NCBI GenBank assembly: GCA_034687125.1
Contig: JAQGBZ010000493.1
Coordinates: 1-40,453, forward strand
Reading direction: 5' to 3'
From: Neelides folsomi
Lineage: Eukaryota; Arthropoda; Collembola; Neelipleona; Neelidae
Length of the DNA stretch: 40,453 nt
Shown here: positions 10,692-21,628 of the stretch, piece by piece
Layout of the letters: each line of letters begins with the position of its first letter
How positions within the stretch are numbered: position 1 is the first letter of the stretch
Position numbers and translations under genes: made by a program
Notes under the pieces: generated by a model
What the model was told of the DNA's origin: nothing
Seen by the model: the letters and a program-made list of their open reading frames with translations, nothing else
The model's database searches: none

Positions 10692-11345
10692 TTCCAAATT
10701 ATTTAATATATCCTTTGGTTGCGACTTCTTTTCGCCAACTGAAGAACAAAAGTTGATATTGATTGATGTTATTCAATGAGTAGCAAAAACGAGGAAACCT
10801 CTTTCCTAAATCTTTTCATTGATATTCACATGACAATGATGAGAGACTAAAAGGATAAAGGAGTTTTTATATAATCTATAAAGTAGTTTTGATTTGCATT
10901 CTTATAGGTCATTTCGAGGTTATGAAGTAAATGAAAGATTATTATATACAGGACAGGTAATTGGCTCTTACAAATGGTAAATGCCAATATCTGGAGATTT
11001 AAAACCGCCTGTCTTCGTCTTCAGTCTAATTTATTCAACTTAATTGTCTTTATAGCAAATTTTCGTTTTTTAATAATTACTATTATTATAATAATAGAAT
11101 AGGACATAAATTATTTCAATTCTCTCTCAATAAATTATTTATTTACTAGATTAACTACCAATAGGTTCAAGTTAAACTCATTTTAGTTTAATGGAAATGT
11201 CCCTTCACTCCCTTCCTTCGCAAATTATTTGAACAATATGTAATTTTTCGTATATTATAAAAACATTTGCATATTTGTATTTGTATCAGAACATATTAGT
11301 AGGATATGTGCACACCATATCAACTTTTAATTCATTAAAATACAA

Positions 11346-11571
11346 TCGTCATTCGCTGCAACACTGCATGCTGCTTCCGAAATAGATAAAATACTTTCCA
11401 ATGACAATGTTCTTGTGGACAACCTTGACGACTTTATAATGAACGCCACTTTATACTTTTAATCACTTAATTATTGGATGGAAAGCTGAGTGCGAATGGC
11501 GTAATCAGGAACAGATGTATGGTAGCGAAGTAATGGATTTAAGCCAAGAACTCCAAGACACCATACATTAA
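11346..11571 (+). pseudogene. Unidentified coding remnant in two frames
   Basis: One frame (11346-11462) reads SSFAATLHAASEIDKILSND and on through LDDFIMNATLYF to a stop; a second frame, shifted by one base (11479-11571), reads WKAECEWRNQEQMYGSEVMD and on to a stop. Local base composition is richer in G+C than its surroundings and both peptides look protein-like, with no start codon and no good splice sites joining them. It looks like a fragment of a decayed gene. No family was recognised. Confidence 0.3.
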
Positions 11572-12009
11572 GGCTTACAAACTATACAAACGTTATTAAA
11601 AGTAGGTTTATTATAATTTTAATTACATATTCATAAAATTAAAAGATCAAATATGAAAAGTGCGTCGTTTGCTTGTGTACACTAAACGGTGTAAAAGAAT
11701 AAGTACAAATAATTATAAATGTATTAAATACAGGGTGCGTCAAAAGATGATTTTTTATGTCAATAGAGATTTGCTGTTAAATTAAGGTTATCATATCAAG
11801 GGAAGGTCCGTGAACTGTCAGTATTTTACAATTTATAAACCGTATGCCATATATATTATGCATTCTGATATTTTTGACTTGAACGTCGACGTTAAAATTC
11901 TCATATAATACAATCGGGAAGCACATATTAAATGCCGCAATCACACGAGCGCAATTTCAATATTATTATTCTCTCTTTTTATTCTTTATTTATTCCTTTC
12001 TCAACTTTC

Positions 12010-12033
12010 TCTTCTCTCTCTCTCTCTCTCTCG
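12010..12033. repeat. (CT)n microsatellite
   Basis: About eleven CT units in the 5' flank of the zinc-finger gene, ending roughly 130 bp before its ATG. On the other strand these are GAGA-type repeats, which can bind GAGA factor in insects; that role is inference only. Confidence 0.7.
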
Positions 12034-12161
12034 CCTTTTCGATAAATGACTTAAATTCTTAAGTGATTTGTTCATTGGTATTTAAAGTATAGTAGCATAA
12101 AATGTATTTTAATTAGTTGGAATTTGAATTGAAGAGTCTTATGTGTGAAGTTTAAGAGACG

Positions 12162-15100
12162 ATGGAGCTATGGGAAGAAGAGCATGGGGACGTGATCGGA
12201 GTGCAGTGTTTATTATGTTCCCAATATTTCACATCCGGAAAGTTGTGTGATTGGAAAATCTCAATTATGTCCACAGCCAAAGAGGAATTGTTATTTATTA
12301 AAGATATCCTCAATTCTCAACTTGCTTCGCATTTATCAAAATTCCACACCACATTTGGAAAAGAAGAGAAAGAAGAAAGTGACCACAAGCCTTTAAGTTG
12401 CATTATCTGTTATAAGTTTTACTCTAAACACCGAAATTTCCAAAGACACCTTAGAGTCAATCACCCGAAAGAAATTGAAGAAGACCAAAATATCATTTTG
12501 GACCATTTCAATGAAATCATAATTTCAAATTCACTTGAAGCTTGTAAGTCTTAAAGTATCTTAAATAATATCTATACATCACGAAACATTTTCATTTGAA
12601 TCATTAGTTTCATTAGATATTCAAATATTCATTAAACTAATTAGAGATTAAAACATATGGCGAATTTTGGGTTATATAAAATCTTTTGTTATTAAATTTT
12701 ATGATTAGATTTAAGCAAAGGAACATTAAGACTAAAAAGGATTGACCCGGTTAAATCTGAACATCCGACTAATAATTCAATGAAGAAATCTCTTTGGACT
12801 GAAATTACACAAGGGGAAACCAAACACGAATCTTCACCTCCTCCTTTCAAAAGACTCAAAGGTTATTGTTATTTATTTACTTGTTGGATCGTTAATTATA
12901 ATTAATAAGTTTACGATTATTGATAAATATTAAATGGTCTTTGTGACCATTTGTAAATAATTTAAAATCCAATTTGGTAAAAGTTAACAATTAAACTAAA
13001 CATTACAATTTTTCAGCAGATGACGAAGTCGAACAAAAAGAAACGATGAACAAGATTAATTTGAAAAGCAATGTTCCAAAAGTTGATAAATTGATTGATG
13101 TAAAAGAAGAGTCGATTGATGTCGAATATCATGAGAATGATTTTCTCGACAAGTCTTCTAATTCTAACGGTAACCCAAATTAACATAAGTAAACTATAAT
13201 CACAATTACAGATTGTATATAAAAACACATTATTAATATAAATATAAAGTAATAATTATAATCTCGTTTAATGTTAATTTTTAGTATTGGTTGAAGGCGT
13301 AGAGGCTATCGAAGAACCACCATCTAAAAAAGCCAAACAAGAATCATCAAATTCAAAAGTTCCTAACGAATTTGGAGATCTCGTACAATTTCGTAAGAAA
13401 ACACAAAATTACAATTTAACGTTCTAAATAATTTATTTATTATTTAGAATAATGAGATTAAAATTTAATTTCTAATTTCCAAATAGTAATTAAAATATTG
13501 TTATTTTTTACAAAGTTGCAATTTCAATGAATAAGATATAAGACAAGATCCAAAATGTATATTTGATAAATTAAATATTTTACCTTTTTTCTATTTTAGT
13601 TGACGATCCTCCTGAATATGAATCTGAAGGAGTGGAATGTTCTTACTGCCATTTGATTCTCATTGATGAACACTCTCTTGCCTTCCACTACTCAAAAAAT
13701 CACGTCCCGATTGAAAAAGAAGGGCCTTCTCGTAAATTAAAATGTAACTCTTGCAATGAAACTTTGCCCGATGCTCCTTCCTTCAGGGAGCATTTAAGTA
13801 AAAATCATATTCGAAATCGCCCCATTCACAACTGCCTTTGCTCAAAAGCATTTCTTTCATCTGCAGCGTATGAAAATCACGTGAAACGATGTCTTGTTTC
13901 CATTTCAGTGCTAACTAAATCTCCCTCGTCAAATGATCCCACAAAATTAGAATCGAATCAGAAAGAAGCTAAATCCGAACAAGTTAAAAATAAGAAAACT
14001 TATGGCCATGGGACTAAAATGACTGGAATCGTACCAAGACCTTTGATGTCCTTAATGCCATTATTAGGTTTTTTATCTGATTCAGCCAAGGAAGGATTTG
14101 ATTCACAAACGAATGAACCACAAGTGCCTAACAATTCTTCTCAAACCGAGTCAGACGATGAAATGATGATAATAGAACAAAACAAACCAGAAAACGAAGC
14201 AATAAATAATTATAGTGCCATAACCGTTTTTATATCAGATGTAATTGAAGTTGAAAAAGCTCCACCTGCAGAGGATGAAAATAGCAATAAAGAATCAACT
14301 ATTGAAATTCCTTCCCCTAATAAATCAATAACCGAAAATGGAGTCAACGGAATTATAAATGAATCTGGCGAAATTAAAAATGAAGCTGACAAAATTAAAA
14401 ATGAAGCTAACGAATCTAAACATGAAGTTATTGGAAATCATGTCGCGGTTGAAGACGACGACGATGATTTTATTACGCTCCACGTGACGAGAGAAGCCAA
14501 AATTCCTTCAACTAATAAAAATCCCGATTCAAATCTGACGATTTCTGACACTCAAACTCAAATCCCTGCAATTGTCGCATCTGTTGAACAAAGTGATGAG
14601 AATCTTTCATCTATTGTAATAAATCCTGAATCTTCCGCAGCTAATCGAACTTATAAAGATCCAATAATTGAAAAATCCATCCATGAATCTCCCAAAAAGG
14701 ATCAAAATGACAGTGAAAAGGAATTCGCTTGTAGCGAGGATTGGTGTGGGAAAAGGTTCAAAACTCTGCAGGAACATTCCGATCATTCCAAATTCCATTT
14801 GAATTTTATGCACGTCAAGCAGGAAATTCTCGCTTGTAAAGAATGTGCTTTTACCTTCAAACCAATCAAAGGGTTATCGATCCTTGAAGCTCATGCAGAC
14901 ACCCATGTGATTCATCAACAGTTTGTATGCAAGATTTGCTTGAACAACTTCACTAAAAGATTTACTCTCTCGGCCCATTATAAAGCAAAACACAGTATGG
15001 GATTTCATGAGTATTTTGAGAAAATTGCACAACTTGCAAATCCTTCAAATGAGCGACTCAGCAAAATTTATAAGAAACGAAGGTTTGAATGCACCGAATG

Positions 15101-16410
15101 TAATACTATGTTTTTGAAAAATAGGGAATTCTTGTTACATAAGAAGCTCCATGATTTTTACAGATTTATCCCATTATCCAATTCGAAGATGAAATATCAA
15201 TGTAATAAATGTGGGATTTTTGTTGTATGTAATCAACGCCGACTTCATGCAAAGTATGATATTTTATTTAATTTTATATATGGTATATGTATTTTATTCA
15301 ATTGAGTTTATATTCAACTTCAACCTTAATACTTGTAATTGTATAACATATTTATTATTATATAATAATAATTTCCCGCTCAAATGTCTTTTATTTTTAA
15401 TTTTTAGAAGTCATGGAAATTGGAAAGGAGAAACTGACAAATCGTTGCCATTGGAGACAAATGGTGAAATTCAGATTGTTGACTTGGAAGCTCCGGAAGT
15501 TTTACCTCCTTCGCATGATGTTCCGACAATCCCAATCCAAGCAAAACCTAAAGGGCCGATAAAAAAACGAGGCAAAAAGAGAGCCCTTACGCTCGAGGAA
15601 CTTGAAGATGTGAGGATTGCAGCAGAAACTAAATCGAAAGAAGACATGGCAGAAGCAATTAAATTCGCATTGGGTCCCCGAATAAAAGTCCCAATTTTAA
15701 AAAAGTTCCATTGCGTTGCCTGTAATTCTGTTTATCTAAACGGAGAGGAATTTCAAACACATTTAAAACTCCATGACCATTTCCGAGTTTTTCAAACTCC
15801 TGAACGTGTGAATGCCTTTGAATGCATCAAATGTCTCATCTGTGTCAATGGATCTCAATTGGATACACATGACTGTGAAAATGAGAATTTTCAAATTTCT
15901 CTCCCATACTCCATTATGCATACTGAAGGAAGTGAAGAAGACCACGAGTTGAATTACAGTTTGAATATTGGCACTGGAGTGCTCGAACCAACAGAATCTT
16001 TGCATTTCCCATTTGATTGCAAATTTTGCATTTTGCCACTTCCTTCATTTGAAACTTTGAAGGCTCATTTGGCTTCTTTTCATCGAGTAATTGAAAAGCC
16101 AATATGCAAATATTGTTTCGAAGTGTTTCCCACGGAGGAAGAGGAATTTCTTCATTATGCCAATTTTCATTTTGAAGAAGGGGAAGATGGAGGGAAATTG
16201 GATTGCAAAGTTTGTCTCGATACAATGGAATATCCCGTGTATTTCAGGGAGCATGTCAAGGGAGCTCACTGTGAAGTGGAAAACAAATGCGGGATTTGCA
16301 ACAAGAAATTTCCTAATGAGACTGAATTTATCACCCATATGGAACTGATTCATCCGAGGATAAAACTTGTTAAATTTGACGAAAATGATGATGATGATGA
16401 AGATGATTAA
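12162..16410 (+). CDS. Large C2H2 zinc-finger protein (six exons)
   Basis: Model: join(12162..12543, 12709..12861, 13017..13169, 13285..13392, 13600..15253, 15408..16410), 1150 residues. An in-frame TAA at 12153-12155, two codons before the ATG, supports the start. All phases agree. Seen: an N-terminal Cys pair C16/C19 with distant His residues, a classical finger at about C80/C83/H96/H101, a long acidic Ser/Thr/Asn-rich low-complexity region in exon 5 after a block of fingers (starting near residue 279), more fingers late in exon 5 and throughout exon 6 (for example CKFCILPLPSFETLKAHLAS and CGICNKKFPNETEFITHM), and an acidic tail of Asp/Glu. Linkers are irregular, not TGEKP-type. A nuclear DNA- or chromatin-binding role is expected. 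Orthology is not recognised. Several long antisense frames over exon 6 are shadows. Confidence 0.85.
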
Positions 16411-16675
16411 AATAATAATTACAAAATTACTTATTAAATTTTTGCTTTTAATTAATTTTTATCTAAAAACATAAATTAATGGATCAATAGTTTCTTGTTC
16501 AAAAATTTAAAGAGAGTTTAAAAGAATCAATTGTTAATTTATCATAACGAATACATATTATGTCGATGTATTAATTTCAAACTATTTTACCAGATATTAT
16601 CTAAGATATTATTTTCTATTAATATTTAAGTTTGTGGATATGTTCTGTTGTGAGTGATCATATACTTACAATACA

Positions 16676-16780
16676 TACTCCTTGGCCAAGTGCGAGAAGA
16701 GAAAAATTTGGTTGGGGGGCTTCATTTCTTTTTCCTCGCCCCAACCAAATTTTTCTCTTATCGCACTTGGTCAAGGAGTA
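16676..16780. repeat. Foldback element with 42-bp arms
   Basis: Arms at 16676-16717 and 16739-16780 are complementary except for two positions, around a 21-nt loop. The ends are TACTCCTTGGCCAAGTGCGA and its near-complement. The arms are richer in G+C than the flanks. Its layout (long arms, 21-nt loop) is like that of the hairpin at 970-1102, but the sequence differs. Most likely a foldback MITE. Confidence 0.9.
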
Positions 16781-17260
16781 TAATACGATTTGTATAACAT
16801 TTCAATAACTATGTCAAGTAGTTTCTTGTCAAATTTAATTCAAGTGAGCTTTTAATAAAAATGAAATAATATACACAACACAAATTAGGCCACTTGGAAC
16901 ACTCATAAAAACTTATTTATAAATATGCATTTTACCTGTCATTGACTTCCTCAATGTGTAGTGTATACTGTATAAGTCATTTTATAGTTAGTTAAAATTT
17001 ATTAAAAGTGGAATTTGTCATAAATAGATAAATCTTTTATCGATTTTAACATTACTTATGGAAGTCAGTTTTACTAAAATACTCATCAGTTTTAGAATTA
17101 TCATTTTCATTTACATGTCAATAGACAAGAGCCATTGTGAGTAATACCATCTTAAACGAGTTAATATATTTTTAGTCAATTGCTTGTTTATTTTATAATA
17201 TATATAATTAATACTATCAAATCACTGGAAAGCAAATTTACTAAATATCATATACAGAGT

Positions 17261-17331
17261 GGGTCCTCGTAAACTGCGTTTTTTGCAATGTATTACATCG
17301 TTACATCTTAAAAAACGCAGTAACCCGACCC
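17261..17331. repeat. Short inverted repeat related to the 1098-1192 element
   Basis: The left end GGGTCCTCGTAAACTGCGTT and the right end AACGCAGTAACCCGACCC are imperfect complements over about 22 bp. The outer GGGTC(C) and inner AGTTACTG/GTTACTGC words are shared with the TIR element at 1098-1192, suggesting one MITE family with several copies here. Confidence 0.6.
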
Positions 17332-17437
17332 TATTTATTTGTACAGGACTAGATAGGTAACCTATTGTATAAAATTAAATTTTTATTTTTAAGGTGGACT
17401 AAACGTTGAAATCTTAAATTCTTCAAAATTGGTCAGC

Positions 17438-18075
17438 ATGTACCGGAAATCGCATTTTCAAGGTAAATAATAGTATACATATTACATATTTATTTGAACA
17501 AAACTGTGAGATAGACATTAGAAGATGAAGTATTCGAAGTAGGGGAGGTCTATCCCACCCTGAGTATTATGTATATAAGGCTCTATCCCATTCCGCCGGG
17601 CGGGATGGAATAAGCCTTGTAATGCTTAGGTGTTGGGAAGGGAAAAGAGTATTATTGTGCTTGGTACTTGGCCCCCACGACCCCACACGCCAGTCCCCGC
17701 CAGTCCATAGACATTAGAAGATGAATATTCCCAAAACACCCGATCCCAATTCCGATAATTTATATGAAATGCAATAATTTATGATTTTCTAATGAATAAT
17801 GATGCCTATGATGAACTATAGGAGAAGAAATAAAACTGACGGAGTATCTTCGAACGTGCAAAAATCTTCCTCTGGATTGGGAGGGCAAAGTGGAATCTAT
17901 CAGTTTAAGTGGAAATTGTATTCAAGTTTGGTTTGAACATAAATGTAGGGGAACATCTTATTTTCTCACCCAGGATTGGATCAAAGACAACGAATTTTTT
18001 AAAGGAAAAATAATATCATTTTTAATTCAGCCACATTACAATTGTGAGCCTGTTCATTATCAACCAATGGAATAA
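17438..18075 (+). CDS. Beta/gamma-crystallin-like small protein (two exons)
   Basis: Model: join(17438..17462, 17822..18075), 92 residues. Exon 1 gives only MYRKSHFQ; the phase-1 join to the AG at 17820-17821 is consistent, but a different or additional 5' exon is possible because exon 1 is so short and gives no signal peptide. Seen in exon 2: CKNLPLDWEGKVESISLSGN followed by CIQVWFEHKCRGTSYFLTQ. The C-NLP-W-(K)V-SI-(G)-C-C-G pattern matches the Greek-key crystallin-fold domain of small arthropod proteins that are usually secreted. Such domains bind calcium or act in defence or structure in some lineages; the function here is unknown. The 359-bp intron carries a foreign insertion. Confidence 0.6.
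17511..17725. mobile_element. About 177-bp insertion flanked by 19-bp direct repeats
   Basis: The 19-mer ATAGACATTAGAAGATGAA occurs at 17511-17529 and again at 17707-17725. The sequence between (17530-17706) is much richer in G+C than its surroundings, with a GCCGGGCGG run and a CCCCACGACCCCACACGCC tract. Long direct repeats around a short noncoding insert fit a retroposed sequence such as a SINE or processed RNA fragment. No tRNA-type A and B boxes were recognised and there is no poly-A end, so the source is unknown. Confidence 0.65.
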
Positions 18076-18183
18076 AAATAAATACCATACCTATATTTAT
18101 AGATCCGATATTATTTCATATAGCTAGGTATTACTGTAAAGCAATATTTATTGCTTATGATACTCTTATGATTAAAGCGTACA

Positions 18184-18426
18184 ATGTCCAAACTTGAAAA
18201 ACGTTTTTATTTAAGATCAGTAACTTGTTCAGCAGGCTTTTCTGAAAATTTAATTGCGCAGCTGGAATCTACATTTGTCAATAATTTAAAAATGAGGCAA
18301 TGGGATGATTTATTTATTCTAACTCACAAAACTTTCATCGATATTTCAGTATATATGGTAGATGTTTCAAACTTGACACCCCAAACCCGCAGTATTGAAA
18401 TACCTAAAAATGTTAATACAGTATAG
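18184..18426 (+). CDS. Hypothetical 80-residue ORF
   Basis: An ATG-started open frame of 80 codons with mixed, protein-like composition (RSVTCSAGFSENLIAQLEST). No signal peptide, membrane segment, domain or motif was recognised. It lies about 110 bp after the crystallin-like gene on the same strand and could be a separate small gene, an exon of an unmodelled gene, or chance. No splice partner was found. Confidence 0.3.
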   Translation: MSKLEKRFYLRSVTCSAGFSENLIAQLESTFVNNLKMRQWDDLFILTHKTFIDISVYMVDVSNLTPQTRSIEIPKNVNTV

Positions 18427-19069
18427 TAATAGGCATGTACCTCCCAGGTAGTAGGTATGTACGTGGTATAGTATATTTAAGGTAATATAACGATATTAAA
18501 TATTAAGTTTTAATGTAAAGCAATACCGATATTGGCGTTATTTTTAATCGAATAGGTACACAGATTGATTTGTAATTATAGATTACAAAGGGGCAAGTTT
18601 TATTTTTTTCATGTACGATATCCGATATAATTATTGTATAGATAAACAACTACAACAGAAATTCATTTGTAAGTTGACATATCTAGTGTAAAGCTCCGAT
18701 AAAGCCTGTTATATCTAGTGTAGGGTCCCTCTGATCGTCAGGCCCTGAGACACTACCTCCCTCGGTCTCCTCCACGGTACGTCCCTGGTTTATACTTTAA
18801 AATATATATAAAAGTTCCAGGAATTTAAAACAAAGATAAATCCCTTAAAACACTAGCTATATGAATACTATTTTTATTCTTACCTCTCATAAAGTGTCAC
18901 AGGTAAATATTATGTATAGATTCTATGTTCTTATGCTTTAGATTTACTATAAAACATTTAAGTTGTGTAGGTAAGGACAATTATCTTTTGTTCTTACCTT
19001 TGGAGGAAAAGCTCTGTCCGAATAAAACCCAAGATTGTCTTTGTTAAACTCAAGTCGTTCATTTACTTA
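18427..19069. other. Intergenic region before the FkbM/Star-like gene
   Basis: No gene supported. ATATCTAGTGTA occurs twice (about 18678 and 18711), 33 bp apart, in a short G+C-richer patch (about 18680-18790) that may be a repeat fragment. Confidence 0.4.
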
Positions 19070-20386
19070 ATGGCCCTTAGTAAAAAATCTAGTTTATGCT
19101 TGAATCCATATGTGATATTTTCAATTCTGTTTCTGTTCCTTCTTTTCCACGTTTTCCACCACAGAAGCAATTTAGTTTCAAGTCTTTGTGAGAGCAATTT
19201 GACTTTTAAAGTCAAGTTTGATGGCTTGTCAGAATACGACGTATTTTACAGCGACGAGAAATTGAAACGAAGCCAATTTGATCCTCAACTTCTTCAGTAC
19301 ATAAGAAAACATCATTTATATGAACCTTCAACCAAAGAACTCAATTTGACTTATAGTGGACAATCCGTCAAAGAAGAAACAATTTACCATTCGCCACGAA
19401 AAGTATTTGATGAAGTTTGGGCACTTTTAAATCAACAGGTATACAAACTAAAAATAAATGTTACTTAATTAATAATTAAACACTATCTAAAAAGCCTAAA
19501 AAATCTAAAATGTTAATTTTATTAAATACTAATAATTATTTTAAACAATAATATTATTAAAATTATTTTATAATATTACTACTATTAATTTAATTAAAAT
19601 TGTTAATATATGATAAATTGGATAGGAAAATGGCTTCTTTGTTGAAGCAGGTGCAAATAATGGGATTTTTCTGTCCAATTCTCTTACATTGGAAAAGGAT
19701 CATGGTTGGACTGGGCTTTTGGCAGAAGGAAACCCGAGATACGAAATGGATGTTTTATCTCACAATCGCCGTGCCTGGTTTTCAAACGTTTGTTTATCAG
19801 TGAACCAATATCCGGAAGTAGTAAGTTTCACTAATAATACAACAATTTCAATTACCTTTTTAGATTTAAAAAAATTAAAACTAAAAAACAGGGTTTCTTT
19901 ATTGAACCGTTGTTATATGCTTTTATATTCACAGAATTTTATATATTTATATGCACTACATTAACTAACATTAAGTGAACGTAGTATTGTAAAGGTAACA
20001 ATTTAAATGCAGGTTAAAATGTATGATTCCGGAGCTGTTTCAAGAATAATTCCAGAATCTGATGCAAAATCCAAAGTTGTATATACAAAATGTATACCTA
20101 TTGGGTCAATTCTTGGAGCAATTGGGGTCAAACACGTTGACTATTTGGCTTTGGACGTTGAGGGAGTAGAGGCTGGAATTTTAAGCACTTTTGATTTTAG
20201 CCATTTTACTTTTAAGGTATTTATTTCCATTATGTCATTTTTGAAATTGGTTCATTTTAAACAAAAATTGTTTACTATTTGAAGGTTATAACTGCCGAAT
20301 GCAGCAAAGAAAGTTTAATACAGTTGAAGGAAATTCTCGAACCTAAAGGATATGCTTACATTAAAACTATTTACAAAAATGCATGA
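19070..20386 (+). CDS. FkbM methyltransferase-domain / Star-like type II membrane protein
   Basis: Model: join(19070..19438, 19626..19820, 20013..20216, 20285..20386), 289 residues, every intron in phase 0. Seen: a single hydrophobic segment at about residues 12-29 (signal anchor, so a lumenal catalytic part), then the FkbM core: NGFFVEAGANNGIFLSNSLT (from 125), WTGLLAEGNPRYEMDVLSHN, and VDYLALDVEGVEAGIL (230-245), ending with a VITAEC strand. Arthropod Star proteins share this layout; Drosophila Star is an ER chaperone for the EGFR ligand Spitz. Whether the protein methylates a sugar or glycan, or is a non-enzymatic chaperone, cannot be decided. The usual Asp in the NDG loop is Asn here (NNG), which may matter for SAM binding. 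AATAAA at 20452-20457 fits as the polyadenylation signal. Confidence 0.83.
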
Positions 20387-21628
20387 TTGCATTTTTGCTA
20401 AAAATTAATTAAAACTATGTAATCGAGTTTTTTGGTCTATAGATATTATTAAATAAATTGACATTTTTAAATTTACTGCTTATTGCATTTATTTCATGAG
20501 CTTTAATAAAAGATTCGAATTAAAAAATTAAGTCATCTCGAAATATCATACATATATTATATATTAAAAACGAGCATAAAATTCAAAATTGAAACTCATA
20601 AATTGAATTATGAGAAGACTTTTTCAAAATTCAGTCTTTTAGTGTTTTATATTCAAATAAAATTGATTCCATTTTCCTACGTTTACAGCGTGGGTCTAAA
20701 TTTGATTTCATTTTTAATTAATTATGATTAGATAGGTAATCAAATTAAAAACCCAACTATACGCTAGATCAAATGAGATTTTTATTAAATCATTATCATT
20801 TGTTAATTTCAAAATAAATTCTTAGGACCTTAGGATTCAGCTATTAATTCTTGACTGAACTTTCAAAAATCTCTCGACAAAATTTTGTATCGTATATTAG
20901 CTATTGTGTTTAATTGTTTAATTTATGTATTTTCAAAACAATTTATTTACATATAAAAACTACTTAAATTCATTATAATACTATTATTATTATAATATAT
21001 ATATATTATAATTATAGTCATATGCAAGGATAATAGAAGAGGTTATATGTATGTTTAAGTAAAATACAGAATAATATAGGTATACTACATGTATCATGAT
21101 GATGATCCTTTAATACCTATGCAAATTATGTATACATAATATTCCACAATATAATGTTCCGACCAACGTCAATGTGGGTATTGGGAGACATTTCAAAATT
21201 TTCATTTTACCCCATTAAATGCAAGGAACTAAATCGTATTGACAGTTTATGAAAATTCAAATTTGATTTTAATAAAAAATTTTAATTTTGTTAAAGACGT
21301 TAAAAGTGTAAGTAAATTACGCTGAGGTTGCTGACTGACTGACTGTGTAATTTTGTAATTATAAATTACAATTACAAATTTATAGTTAATTGAAGGATAA
21401 TATTTTGATTTTATTGTGAGTGTGAGCTCAATTGACTATTGAACTTACCAATTTTGAACATTGAATTATTTTAATAGGCGTACATTGTACATTATTTTAT
21501 TAAACTTACAAGTTATAGCTTAGAAGCAAAAAATTTACTCGAACCGTTTTAAAAATCTAAACGTAACCAAATCATTTTCCTCTAACTATAATACATATAA
21601 TATTACAAGTTAAAATCAATCCGTTAAA
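20387..21628. other. Intergenic region
   Basis: AT-rich, with the polyadenylation signal of the preceding gene (20452-20457) and a GCTGACTGACTGACTG-like short repeat near 21330. No open frame or element was supported. Confidence 0.45.

Larger units (their letters stand above)
10692..12161. other. Intergenic region with promoter of the zinc-finger gene
   Basis: It contains the upstream region of copy D (minus strand; a TATATAAAAA-like site near 10866-10875), two coding-like fragments at 11346-11571 (listed separately) and a (CT)n tract at about 12010-12033 just upstream of the zinc-finger gene. Nothing else was supported. Confidence 0.45.
16411..17437. other. Intergenic region with two hairpin elements
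   Basis: Apart from the inverted repeats at 16676-16780 and 17261-17331, no gene, RNA or promoter was supported. It includes the 3' flank of the zinc-finger gene and the 5' flank of the crystallin-like gene. Confidence 0.45.

Noticed and set aside
10692..10697. Extended start of CRAL-TRIO copy D at 10697
   Set aside because: The upstream codon is TTG; the ATG at 10691 gives a proper signal peptide.
11731..11760. CAGGGTGCGTCAAAAG as a transposon end
   Set aside because: It looks like a Tc1/mariner-type terminus after TA, but no matching inverted end was found nearby.
15763..16353. Long open frames on both strands over the last exon of the zinc-finger gene
   Set aside because: They overlap in-frame C2H2 coding sequence, have no domain or signal and follow from the codon bias of the real frame.
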